Shown here: positions 1-7,468 of the stretch, in pieces
Position numbering within the stretch: position 1 is the stretch's first letter
Layout of the letters: each line of letters begins with the position of its first letter
From: Planctomycetota bacterium
GTDB taxonomy: Bacteria; Planctomycetota; UBA1135; GCA-002686595
Length of the DNA stretch: 57,458 nucleotides
NCBI GenBank assembly: GCA_014238415.1
Contig: JABABA010000015.1
Location: 1-57,458 of the forward strand
Direction: 5' to 3'
Notes under the pieces: generated by a model
Databases searched by the model: none
Seen by the model: only the letters and a program-made list of their open reading frames with translations
What the model was told of the DNA's origin: nothing
Made by a program: the position numbers and the translations under genes

Positions 1-1287
1 TGGCGTGTCCATGGACGCCAATGCCTGGCAGGCGAGAATGCGGTCGCGAGAGATCTCCGCACGCTCCACCAACCAGCTCAATGCAGACGGAGGCTGAACG
101 CGGGCCACCAGCTCCATCAAGAGTTTCCGTTCTGTGCGAGTGGCACGAACAAGCATCGCATTTTCCAGGGCTTCGACCACGGCCGGCGCTGTGCAGAAGG
201 CATCAAGCATGGATTCGCGCAGTGGCTTCTGGGATGGCAGGCTGGTCACGAGCAAGCCCAAGGGCTGATCTCCATGTTCGGCCACAAGATGCATCCAGGC
301 GCGCACCCGTTCCAATGGCACACCCTCTTGAGGTGCATTGCGGGCCAACTGCAGCAACATCTCCTTCACCTGCCGATCCGAGGCTCCGGCCAGACGCTGA
401 TCGACCAGAGGACCAAGATCCGGGTTCAAGAACACCTCGGTGGTCAAGGGAATGTGCTCCACTCCAAAGTCAGCCAGAGCCGCCAGCGCCGCAGGACGCA
501 GAGACGGGGTTCTGACGCTACGCAACAGAACATCCGTGGACCGCACATTTCCCCGGGCACCCAACAAACGCAAGCCAGCGCGGCTCTGCCGCAAGTCGTC
601 ACTGCGCACAGCAGCACGAGCGAGGGGCTCGACCATCAACGCAGGACCCAGACTGCTCAGCTCCTTGAGGAGTTGCTCCTGCTGGGCCGAGTCGGGCCCT
701 TGCAACTCATCCAATGAATGGGAAGCCTGCCAGATCGCAAGCAATGCCTCGGGATCAGGATCTCTCCCGGGGATCTCAAGGGTGCCCACAAGCAAACCCT
801 CGCGCGCATCCGAAAGGTCCAGCACGAGAAGGCCGGGAACACTGCCGGGCACAGATTCAGGGGTGGTTTCGGAAAGACCCCGAGTCTCATCCGCCACAAG
901 ATCTGTAGGTTCGGGATTCGCTTGTCCACCCGGGGAGCCGGCCAGGACCCGCAACCCAAACCAGGCCCCGATCCCCAACAGAGCCGCCGCAGCCAGAGGC
1001 AACCAAGAGCGACGCTCAAGCTCCTGAACAGGGTCTTGGTCCTTTTCGGATACCTGATCCACAGACTGCCAGAGTCGCCCCAGAAACCGGTCCACGTCGG
1101 GTTGCGCCTGCGCGCTCCGGCGCACCTCCTGCACTCCTTTCCTGATCGATTGATGATCCTCCAGGGCCTGGGCACAAGCCGCGCACTGCTCCAGATGCTC
1201 GCTCCACCTGCCAGTCGAAGGAAGCGCACCATCGCCGTCAAGCCAGGCCTGCTCCAATGCAGATTCAAATCTCTCGCAGTTATTCAT
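1..1287 (-). CDS. Zinc-finger (ZAS-type) membrane anti-sigma factor with alpha-helical repeat C-terminus, 3' end outside window
   Basis: The minus frame is open from ATG at 1287 to the window edge (429 codons, no stop), so the C-terminus is missing. The first 40 residues carry the anti-sigma zinc signature, C4 followed by H31-x3-C35-x2-C38. Residues about 94-112 (SWLPLAAAALLGIGAWFGL) form one membrane helix, and the rest is an extracytoplasmic Leu/Ala-rich helical region resembling HEAT repeats. The start overlaps the stop of the upstream sigma-factor gene (ATGA at 1284-1287), so the two are probably translationally coupled. Family knowledge: ZAS proteins hold a cognate ECF sigma factor at the membrane. 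Inference: the helical tail senses something in the periplasm. The function is well supported, the signal unknown. Confidence 0.8.
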   Translation of the reverse strand, partial: MNNCERFESALEQAWLDGDGALPSTGRWSEHLEQCAACAQALEDHQSIRKGVQEVRRSAQAQPDVDRFLGRLWQSVDQVSEKDQDPVQELERRSWLPLAAAALLGIGAWFGLRVLAGSPGGQANPEPTDLVADETRGLSETTPESVPGSVPGLLVLDLSDAREGLLVGTLEIPGRDPDPEALLAIWQASHSLDELQGPDSAQQEQLLKELSSLGPALMVEPLARAAVRSDDLRQSRAGLRLLGARGNVRSTDVLLRSVRTPSLRPAALAALADFGVEHIPLTTEVFLNPDLGPLVDQRLAGASDRQVKEMLLQLARNAPQEGVPLERVRAWMHLVAEHGDQPLGLLVTSLPSQKPLRESMLDAFCTAPAVVEALENAMLVRATRTERKLLMELVARVQPPSALSWLVERAEISRDRILACQALASMDTP

Positions 1288-2006
1288 GCGACTCCCCCTT
1301 CCCCACGCATTCGCGCAAGGGACTCCATCAACATGCGTCGCGCGCGAGCGACCTGAGATCGCACGGTCTGGGGTTGGATCCTCAAGATCTCCGCCACCTC
1401 CTCATAGGAACGTTGTTCGATCACACGCAGAACAAAGACCAACCCCAAGTCCTCTGGCAGATTCGCAATCGCTTCTTGTATGAGGCCCTGCAACTCACGG
1501 CCCAGTATCGTTTTCACAACGGATGGCTCCCTGTCGGGATGATCCAATGAAACCTCTGGTTCAGGCCGCAAGAGCGCAAAGCGGCGGCGATCATCATGGG
1601 CCAGATTGATTGCGATACGGCACAACCAGGGTTTGAAGTGGGCTCCGGCCTTCAAGCTGGGCAGGGACCGCCAGGCTTTGAGAAACGTCTCCTGAGCCAG
1701 GTCATCCACATCGGATCGATTGCGAATCGAGGAAGACAGGATCGAACAGATCAAGGGCAGATGCACGCGCACCAACGATGAAAAAGCACCTCGGTCTCCT
1801 GCCTGAGCAGCAATGAGCATCGCATGCTCATCTGCCTCAGCTTCCTTCTTTGTTCTGCTCCTGGGAATCCCTTTCACTTCCATATCGACCAGATACCAGC
1901 AAGAGCACAGGCCCGCGACCAACTTGGCGCGCACAGATGCCTGATCCGGGGGGGGAAGGAGGGATCCAATGCCATGGTTCATCCAGATCAGAGCAGCCAC
2001 ATCCAT
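1284..2006 (-). CDS. ECF-family RNA polymerase sigma factor
   Basis: This is a sigma-70 family protein with region 2 (DDLAQETFLKAWRSLP, -10 recognition) and region 4 (YEEVAEILRIQPQTVRSQVARAR, helix-turn-helix for -35 recognition), and no regions 1 or 3, as in ECF factors. The conserved part begins near residue 55 of the longest frame. The ATG at 1883 would give a 200-residue protein, closer to the usual ECF length, so the first 41 residues may not be translated. Neither start has a convincing ribosome site. The gene overlaps the downstream ZAS anti-sigma gene by ATGA, the classic sigma/anti-sigma arrangement. It lies back to back with a dehydrogenase gene on the other strand. Confidence 0.88.
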   Translation of the reverse strand: MDVAALIWMNHGIGSLLPPPDQASVRAKLVAGLCSCWYLVDMEVKGIPRSRTKKEAEADEHAMLIAAQAGDRGAFSSLVRVHLPLICSILSSSIRNRSDVDDLAQETFLKAWRSLPSLKAGAHFKPWLCRIAINLAHDDRRRFALLRPEPEVSLDHPDREPSVVKTILGRELQGLIQEAIANLPEDLGLVFVLRVIEQRSYEEVAEILRIQPQTVRSQVARARRMLMESLARMRGEGGVA

Positions 2007-2120
2007 CTAGACGAGCATGCCCCTCTGCTGTAGATCAAAAAGGAGGAGAAGTTTCCTGGACAGACCACGGTTCCCTTTGGAAACCAGGTTCCAGGGTCTC
2101 TGAAGGGCTATTCTGGCCCC

Positions 2121-2906
2121 ATGAGAAAGAACGAAATGGCGCTGGTGACCGGTGCTTCAGCGGGCATCGGCGAGGACATCGCCCGGGACCTGGCCCGCCG
2201 TGGCTTCAACCTGTACCTCGTAGCCCGGCGAGGAGACCGTCTGCAAGCACTGGCAGATGAACTGACGAGAGAGCACCAGGTCCAGGTCCTGGTACACACC
2301 CAGGACCTTTCCACACCTGAGGCTTGCGACGAGTTGCTTGCAGCTCTGGAAGAGGCGCAGGTCAGTATTGATGTGCTGGTCAATAACGCGGGCTTTGGCA
2401 GCTTTTGCCCAACCATGGAAGCGGATCCTGAGCGCGAACGGGCCATGGTGCGCATTCTGTTTCAATTCCCCGTGGACCTGACCCGCGCTCTTGTTCCCGG
2501 CATGCTCGAACGGGGCCACGGGCAGATTCTGCAGGTTGCCTCCACCGCCTCCTTTCAGCCGTCACCCGGCTACGGCATGTACGCCGCCAGCAAGGCTGCG
2601 ATTCTCTCCTGGAGCAATGTCTTGCACTTCGAATTGCGTGGCACGGGAGTCACCTGCACGACTCTCTGCCCAGGCCCGACCGCAACTGAATTCGGCGAGA
2701 TCTCCGGCCATATAAGCAACCGGCTGCAAGACGCCACCAAGATGTCGTCGGAGGCGGTCGCCCGCACTGGCGTGCACGCCATGCTACAGGGTAGAGCCAC
2801 CGTAATCCCAGGCTTCGCAAACAAGCTCGGCGCCCTGCTCAGCACACGCATGCCACGCTGGATTGTGGTGCCCCTGGTAGCACGGGTTCTACGCGGGTCC
2901 CAGTGA
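2121..2906 (+). CDS. Short-chain dehydrogenase/reductase (SDR), classical type
   Basis: A 261-residue Rossmann oxidoreductase. It has the glycine-rich cofactor motif TGASAGIG (residues 10-17), NNAG (88-91), a Ser in QVAST near 141, and the catalytic Y154-x3-K158 in YAASK. An arginine pair after beta-2 (VARRGDR) suggests NADP(H) preference. The sequence resembles the 'SDR family NAD(P)-dependent oxidoreductase' group related to DltE/YqjQ. The substrate cannot be told. There is no signal peptide, so it is cytoplasmic. It ends three bases before the convergent stop of the FG-GAP gene. Confidence 0.9.
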   Translation: MRKNEMALVTGASAGIGEDIARDLARRGFNLYLVARRGDRLQALADELTREHQVQVLVHTQDLSTPEACDELLAALEEAQVSIDVLVNNAGFGSFCPTMEADPERERAMVRILFQFPVDLTRALVPGMLERGHGQILQVASTASFQPSPGYGMYAASKAAILSWSNVLHFELRGTGVTCTTLCPGPTATEFGEISGHISNRLQDATKMSSEAVARTGVHAMLQGRATVIPGFANKLGALLSTRMPRWIVVPLVARVLRGSQ

Positions 2907-2909
2907 AGC

Positions 2910-4613
2910 TCAGAGACAGAAACGCACTTCAACCGCATCCGAGAAGTTGAACATGGCACCCCCCGCGGCGGGGTCCCGATACCAGCACTGGAACACACGG
3001 CTTTCCCCAGGTTGCAGACCCAGGCTTGAGGGATGGAAGACACGGCCCACACCCCCCACGGAACCGGTGGGCAGCGCAGGCAACAGCCTCAGCAAGGGCG
3101 CACCCGGACAGAGCACTCCATTCCCCACCGCAACCGCCTGTACACCGCTTCCCATGAAGAACAAGGCAAACTGACCGGTGGGCAGATCGTTGGTCCCCAG
3201 GACGATTGCGTCCTGGATGATCGATCCCGTGCCAATCACTCCAAATATCGCGCCCCCCGCGGAAACAGAGTTGGCCGCCGGAGGCGAACAGTGACGAGTA
3301 GTGGTGCAACCGCAGGCGCTGAGAGGGATCAGATAGATCGCACCGCCCCCCTGACCTGCGCCCGCGCCCACACCGAGGGTCAAGGAACCGTCCCCGATCA
3401 TGTCTCCCACCACGCCCATAGCACGACCAAAGCGATCGCCTGAAGGCAGATTGAGGCCCGGAAAATTGTTGCGATCAATGCGCACTTCCGTGAGCACCGT
3501 GCCCTGGGGCGTCAGACTCAACAGAAACATTGAGCCCGCATCGACAAGGCCCACATCATCCAGGTTGTTGCCCACTGCCACGTCCGGCACGCCGTCGTAA
3601 TTGATGTCCCCCAGAGGAGCCAGGGTCATGCCAAACAAGTCACCGTCCTCCAATGGCCCGACCAGACCGCCCTCGTTATTCGAAACCTTCTGATGCCCGA
3701 TCACATTCAGACTTGAGTCCAAGAACAAGACATAGAAGGCACCGCGATCAGGCCCTCCGTCATCGTCCCGAAACGTGCCCACGGCCAGATCAATAGTCCC
3801 GTCGCCGTTCACATCCCCCAGAGCACAAACCGCCCGGCCTCCAAACTGATCGTTGTTGTCAAAGACGCCAGTGAAACCGCCAACCCCCTGGGCAATGCGA
3901 CGCTCCTGGGCCACAGTTCCGTCAGCTGCCAGTGAAAGCAGATGCAAACGCCCCCTGTTCGTGCCGCCGCTGTCTGCCAGAGGAGCCGCCACCCCGAGTT
4001 CCGGTTGGCCGTCCCCGTCGAGGTCTCCCAGGAACCCCATGCCCATTCCAAAGGAATCTCCCACTAGGAGACTGCCGGGCAGGTTGCCGGCATTGGAGAT
4101 CTTGACCGTGCTGGCCACGCTGCCCGCTGGGGTGAGTTCGAACAAGTAGACCGCACCTGCATTGCCTGCGCCGTCATCATCATTGGGCGCACCGACCGCC
4201 AAGGTCGGCATGCCGTCCCCATCCATGTCCCCAACCAGGGCCAGGGTATAGCCAAACCAGTCCCCCGCCTCCACAAGTCCAGGGGGCAGATTGCCGAAGA
4301 GGTTGCTGATCTTGGCCTCGTCACGCACGGTCTTGTCCGGATTCATGAACAGGATCCAGACCGCGCCACAATCGATGCCCCCATCGTCATCGGAACGTGC
4401 ACCCACGGCCACATCCAACACACCGTCACTATCGAGATCGCCAATGCCCACCACCGAACGACCGAATCGATCGCCATTCTCCAGCAAGCCACCAAAGCCG
4501 CCCACATTGGCGTCGATGCGCTGCGCTCCGCCGAACAGGCACTGAGCAGTCAGGGGTGCGCTCAGGACCAATCCCAACAAGCTGACAGCGAACAGGGAGG
4601 CAGAGGAATTCAT
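2910..4613 (-). CDS. Secreted FG-GAP beta-propeller protein with planctomycete-type C-terminal domain
   Basis: A 567-residue secreted protein. An N-terminal signal peptide (hydrophobic LFAVSLLGLVLSAPLTA) precedes six FG-GAP repeats of about 68 residues. Each repeat has a FG or FGxx turn, a calcium-loop-like GDxDxDG segment and 'AVGA..DDDGG'. Together they should fold as an integrin-type propeller. After the last repeat comes C-G-C-T, then a domain of about 120 residues ending in PGESRVFQCWYRD and NFSDAVEVRF. The same domain ends the proteins at 7469-9046 and 14018-15682. No enzyme motif is visible. A role in adhesion or at the cell surface is inference. Its stop nearly touches that of the convergent dehydrogenase gene. 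Confidence 0.88.
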   Translation of the reverse strand: MNSSASLFAVSLLGLVLSAPLTAQCLFGGAQRIDANVGGFGGLLENGDRFGRSVVGIGDLDSDGVLDVAVGARSDDDGGIDCGAVWILFMNPDKTVRDEAKISNLFGNLPPGLVEAGDWFGYTLALVGDMDGDGMPTLAVGAPNDDDGAGNAGAVYLFELTPAGSVASTVKISNAGNLPGSLLVGDSFGMGMGFLGDLDGDGQPELGVAAPLADSGGTNRGRLHLLSLAADGTVAQERRIAQGVGGFTGVFDNNDQFGGRAVCALGDVNGDGTIDLAVGTFRDDDGGPDRGAFYVLFLDSSLNVIGHQKVSNNEGGLVGPLEDGDLFGMTLAPLGDINYDGVPDVAVGNNLDDVGLVDAGSMFLLSLTPQGTVLTEVRIDRNNFPGLNLPSGDRFGRAMGVVGDMIGDGSLTLGVGAGAGQGGGAIYLIPLSACGCTTTRHCSPPAANSVSAGGAIFGVIGTGSIIQDAIVLGTNDLPTGQFALFFMGSGVQAVAVGNGVLCPGAPLLRLLPALPTGSVGGVGRVFHPSSLGLQPGESRVFQCWYRDPAAGGAMFNFSDAVEVRFCL

Positions 4614-4841
4614 GGAAGCCTTGAAGAAAAGTTGGGGGCAATCCGCTCAGTCTTGGACAAGGACCGATCGAAAGGGTGATCCAAACTCTAACCGCCTGAA
4701 GTCAATCATGCCTGACAGGCGCGCCAAAGGAATGTCCATGATCCGTCCTGGGCACGCCCTGGACCGAGCCGTCTCTGTTTGACCCTCAGGAAGACACCTC
4801 AAAGGGTAGAAAGAACGGGCCCCAGCGCTCAGAATGAACCC

Positions 4842-5192
4842 ATGGAACAAGCTCCCCAGCAATCCGGCGGCAAGTCCGCACTGCACGGCTCCCTCGGCAT
4901 CCTCAGCGCACTGGGCACCTATGCTCTCGCTCGCCTGGCCAATGACCAGGGCTGGCTCTGCGGATCGTGAGGTTCGGTGGCGAGCTCTCCGGTCGGAGTA
5001 GCCATTGTCCTGGGCCTCATCTTTCAACTGGGTCTGCCCATGCGCGCCCTGCGTACTGGCTGGGCGGTTGCCGCGCAAGGAAATGCCGACCGCAAGCTCG
5101 GCGTACTTGGCTTGATCGTTGGTGCGATTGCGGGCCTCTTGCAGCTGGCTCTGCTGGCTGCCCTGCTGTTGGGAATCCCGGCCCTGTTCTAG
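4842..5192 (+). CDS. Small three-helix membrane protein with in-frame TGA (candidate selenoprotein, otherwise a nonsense-mutated gene)
   Basis: From ATG 4842 to TAG 5190-5192 one frame gives 117 codons, interrupted only by TGA at 4968-4970 (codon 43). Codon use looks coding on both sides. The halves join into one plausible protein: a first helix (SLGILSALGTYALARLA), a short loop, a second helix (VGVAIVLGLIFQLGLP) and a C-terminal helix (LGLIVGAIAGLLQLALLAALLL). The layout recalls DUF4190-type membrane proteins. The TGA falls in the loop after C40-G41-S42 and so forms a C-x-x-TGA motif. If TGA is a stop, the products would be a 42-residue peptide and a 71-residue peptide from GTG 4977. The gene converges with the NAD synthase gene, one base away. 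I am fairly sure of the frame, unsure whether the TGA is decoded. Confidence 0.5.
4984..5002 (+). other. SECIS-like hairpin downstream of the in-frame TGA
   Basis: GCTCTCC (4984-4990), loop GGTC (4991-4994), GGAG (4995-4998), unpaired T (4999), AGC (5000-5002): seven pairs with one bulged T. It begins 14 nt after the TGA and the loop lies at +21 to +24. In E. coli fdhF the SelB-binding hairpin also has a GGUC loop, a bulged U and a similar distance, but its bulge is on the 5' arm, whereas here it is on the 3' arm. GC-rich DNA forms such hairpins easily, so this is suggestive only. Confidence 0.35.
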
Positions 5193-5193
5193 C

Positions 5194-6231
5194 TCACTGA
5201 AGCTCGTCAGTCAGCATCGCAAGATCTGCCCGAACTCCCAAGGTCGGACAGTTGGGATTCATCTTGTGACGGGTGAAACGCTCCGCCCGCCGAGCGGCGC
5301 GCAACAGATCGGCCACCAACTCACCGTCAAGTCCTGCCATTGAGGGAGCCCCCACCGCACTCTCAATCAAGGCCCCGATCCGTGCCTCTTCCCGGGCCAG
5401 ATCCTCGTTGTCCTCAAACAAGCCGATCCCCTGGGGCGAATCCGCAAAGCGCGCCACGCGCTCGATCAGACCAACCCGCGCGTAGGTCCCCGTTTCCGGG
5501 TCGATGTAACTGTAGAAGGTTTCCCCATGCCCTCTCAGGCCCAGGTATTCGCCGATCTCTTCCTCATCCGTGTGTGGATCTTCTCGGCCCCACAATTCTG
5601 GCGTGGGCGGTGCGGTAATGATCGCGGCATAGGCCTCTTGCGATGAAAGCCGCTGACCCAAGGCCCAAGCCAACTGATAGACCTCGCCCTTGGACAACAT
5701 GGCGATCGGGTTGGTGTCCACCTCGCCATCACCGCCCTTCTGATAGAAACGCAACCACCGATCTTCGCACTCGTTGCCGGTGCCGTGGCGCACACCAGGA
5801 CCGGTCAGACGCAGATAGCCACGCCCCAGGGGAGCCCGCAGACAACTGCGCATGGAACCAAGTACCCGGCCGTCGCCTTCGATACGCGCTTCAATCGCTT
5901 GCATGTCGAACCCTGCCTCTTTCAGGTTCCGGCGCATGTCCTGCAGCAACCCGTCATAGATCTCAGTCAGCTCATGCACAATCAAGCGAGCACCCAAGGC
6001 CTCGACCAAAGCGCGGGCCCTCTCACGTGACGCCTCTCCGCTATGAATTGAGGAATAGACCAGAGTCAAGTGCTCAGGCCCGAGGGCCAGGACCAACAAC
6101 CCCGCCAGTACCGCACTGTCAACACCCCCGGACACATCGAGTTCCGCCCGTGGCAGACCGCAGGCCTTGTGATAGTCCCGCAGGGCTTGCACGCGGTTGT
6201 CAATCAGGGCTTGTGCATCGAGGACGGGCAT
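5194..6231 (-). CDS. nadE: NAD(+) synthase (ammonia-dependent type, enlarged)
   Basis: A 345-residue N-type ATP pyrophosphatase that amidates nicotinic acid adenine dinucleotide to NAD+. The ATP loop DVSGGVDSAVLAG carries SGGVDS at residues 34-39. Later segments match the family: GTGNECED, GGDGEVDTNPIA, LSKGEVYQLA, and TAPPTPELWGRED with TDEEEIGEYLG. No nitrilase (glutaminase) domain is present, so ammonia is the likely nitrogen donor. At 345 residues it is longer than the usual 270-280; extra sequence lies before GTGNE and near the C-terminus. ATG 6231 is chosen because the longer frame would run into the preceding phosphofructokinase gene, which ends 34 bases upstream. Confidence 0.85.
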   Translation of the reverse strand: MPVLDAQALIDNRVQALRDYHKACGLPRAELDVSGGVDSAVLAGLLVLALGPEHLTLVYSSIHSGEASRERARALVEALGARLIVHELTEIYDGLLQDMRRNLKEAGFDMQAIEARIEGDGRVLGSMRSCLRAPLGRGYLRLTGPGVRHGTGNECEDRWLRFYQKGGDGEVDTNPIAMLSKGEVYQLAWALGQRLSSQEAYAAIITAPPTPELWGREDPHTDEEEIGEYLGLRGHGETFYSYIDPETGTYARVGLIERVARFADSPQGIGLFEDNEDLAREEARIGALIESAVGAPSMAGLDGELVADLLRAARRAERFTRHKMNPNCPTLGVRADLAMLTDELQ

Positions 6232-6265
6232 GGGTATGAGCGCAGTGTACTGCCCCTTGCGCGGG

Positions 6266-7381
6266 TCAGCGACCCTTCTCCCGCCTGTCCCCAAAGCCGG
6301 TCCAGACGCCGCGGGCGGTGCGCACCAAATTGTGATCCGGAGGCACCAGTCGCTGCTTGCCAGCGGGCAGGCGAATATCCACCGAGGTCATCATGCCATC
6401 CACCCGAGCCACCATGCGCGAGGACTGTCCATCAAGCAGCAGTCCCAGGGCATGGTGCCCGAAGTGGGTGGCCAATATTCGATCGGCGGCCGTGGGCGAG
6501 CCTCCGCGCAACAGGTGCCCCAGCACAACCGAACGCGACTCGATCCCAGTGGCTGACTCGATCTCATGAGCCAGCACAGACCCGATCCCTCCCAGACGAA
6601 TCGAATCCGGGGAAGTGGGGTCAACCAACTTGATCACCGGCTCGCCTCCGATGGGACACGCACCTTCGGCCACGCAGAGCACAGTGGAGCCGCGTTCCGC
6701 CACCCTCTGCTGGACATGTTCCGCAACTGCTTCGATGGAATAGGGCATCTCAGGGATCAGAATCTGATCCGCTGCCCCAGCAATGCCCGCATAGAGCGCA
6801 ATCCAGCCCGCATTGCGCCCCATCACCTCTACCACCAGTACGCGTCCGTGGCTGTCGGCGGTTGTGCGTACGCGGTCCAGGGCCTCTGTAGCGATCTGCA
6901 CTGCGGTCAAGAAACCAAAAGTGATCTCGGTGCCCTCGATGTCATTATCGATGGTCTTCGGCACACCGATCACATTGATGCCCGCCTCGACAAAGGGCTG
7001 AGCGCAGGTCATGGTGCCATCACCACCGATGACCACAAGCGCAGATATGTCCTGATCGCGCATCCGCTGCAAACAGTTGGGCACACGGTTCTCATAGATC
7101 GCATCCCCGTTGCTGTCATGACCCACGCAGTAATGGCTGGGATTCGAACGATTTGAGGAACCAAGTATCGTGCCCCCGTCATCCAAAATCCCGCGCACAT
7201 CTCGCAGGCCCAGAGGCCTGAACCTGCCCTCCACCAGCCCCTCGAAGCCGTCTTCGATGCCCAACACCTCAATGCCAGCAGCAATGGCCTCCAGGGTCAC
7301 CACACGAATCACCGCATTCAGGCCGGGACAGTCCCCGCCCCCGGTCAGAACACCGATACGCTTGGGTCTGGAAGATGCCAT
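6266..7381 (-). CDS. pfkA: 6-phosphofructokinase (ATP- or pyrophosphate-dependent)
   Basis: A 371-residue PFK that phosphorylates fructose 6-phosphate in glycolysis. Motifs: TGGGDCPGLNAVIR (13-26), IGGDGTM (118-124), PKTIDND (141-147) with the catalytic aspartates, and MGRNAGWIAL. The residue equivalent to E. coli Gly104 is Gly, as in ATP enzymes, while the one equivalent to Gly124 is Lys, as in pyrophosphate enzymes. This Gly/Lys combination is known in group III PFKs, where both donor types occur, so the phosphoryl donor cannot be assigned. It lies 34 bases upstream of nadE on the same strand and may be co-transcribed with it. The protein is cytoplasmic. Confidence 0.9.
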   Translation of the reverse strand: MASSRPKRIGVLTGGGDCPGLNAVIRVVTLEAIAAGIEVLGIEDGFEGLVEGRFRPLGLRDVRGILDDGGTILGSSNRSNPSHYCVGHDSNGDAIYENRVPNCLQRMRDQDISALVVIGGDGTMTCAQPFVEAGINVIGVPKTIDNDIEGTEITFGFLTAVQIATEALDRVRTTADSHGRVLVVEVMGRNAGWIALYAGIAGAADQILIPEMPYSIEAVAEHVQQRVAERGSTVLCVAEGACPIGGEPVIKLVDPTSPDSIRLGGIGSVLAHEIESATGIESRSVVLGHLLRGGSPTAADRILATHFGHHALGLLLDGQSSRMVARVDGMMTSVDIRLPAGKQRLVPPDHNLVRTARGVWTGFGDRREKGR

Positions 7382-7468
7382 GGACGACAGAGTACGAATC
7401 CATAGCCCACCAAGGCTGAATCAAAGAGTGTTCTTTTGGCCCCAGACGCTCTGCTCAGCGCCTCCGAA

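Noticed and set aside
4647..5078. 143-codon minus-strand frame opposite the TGA-containing membrane gene
   Set aside because: Its composition is unlike a protein of this genome and it shows no motif, while the plus strand gives three coherent membrane helices.
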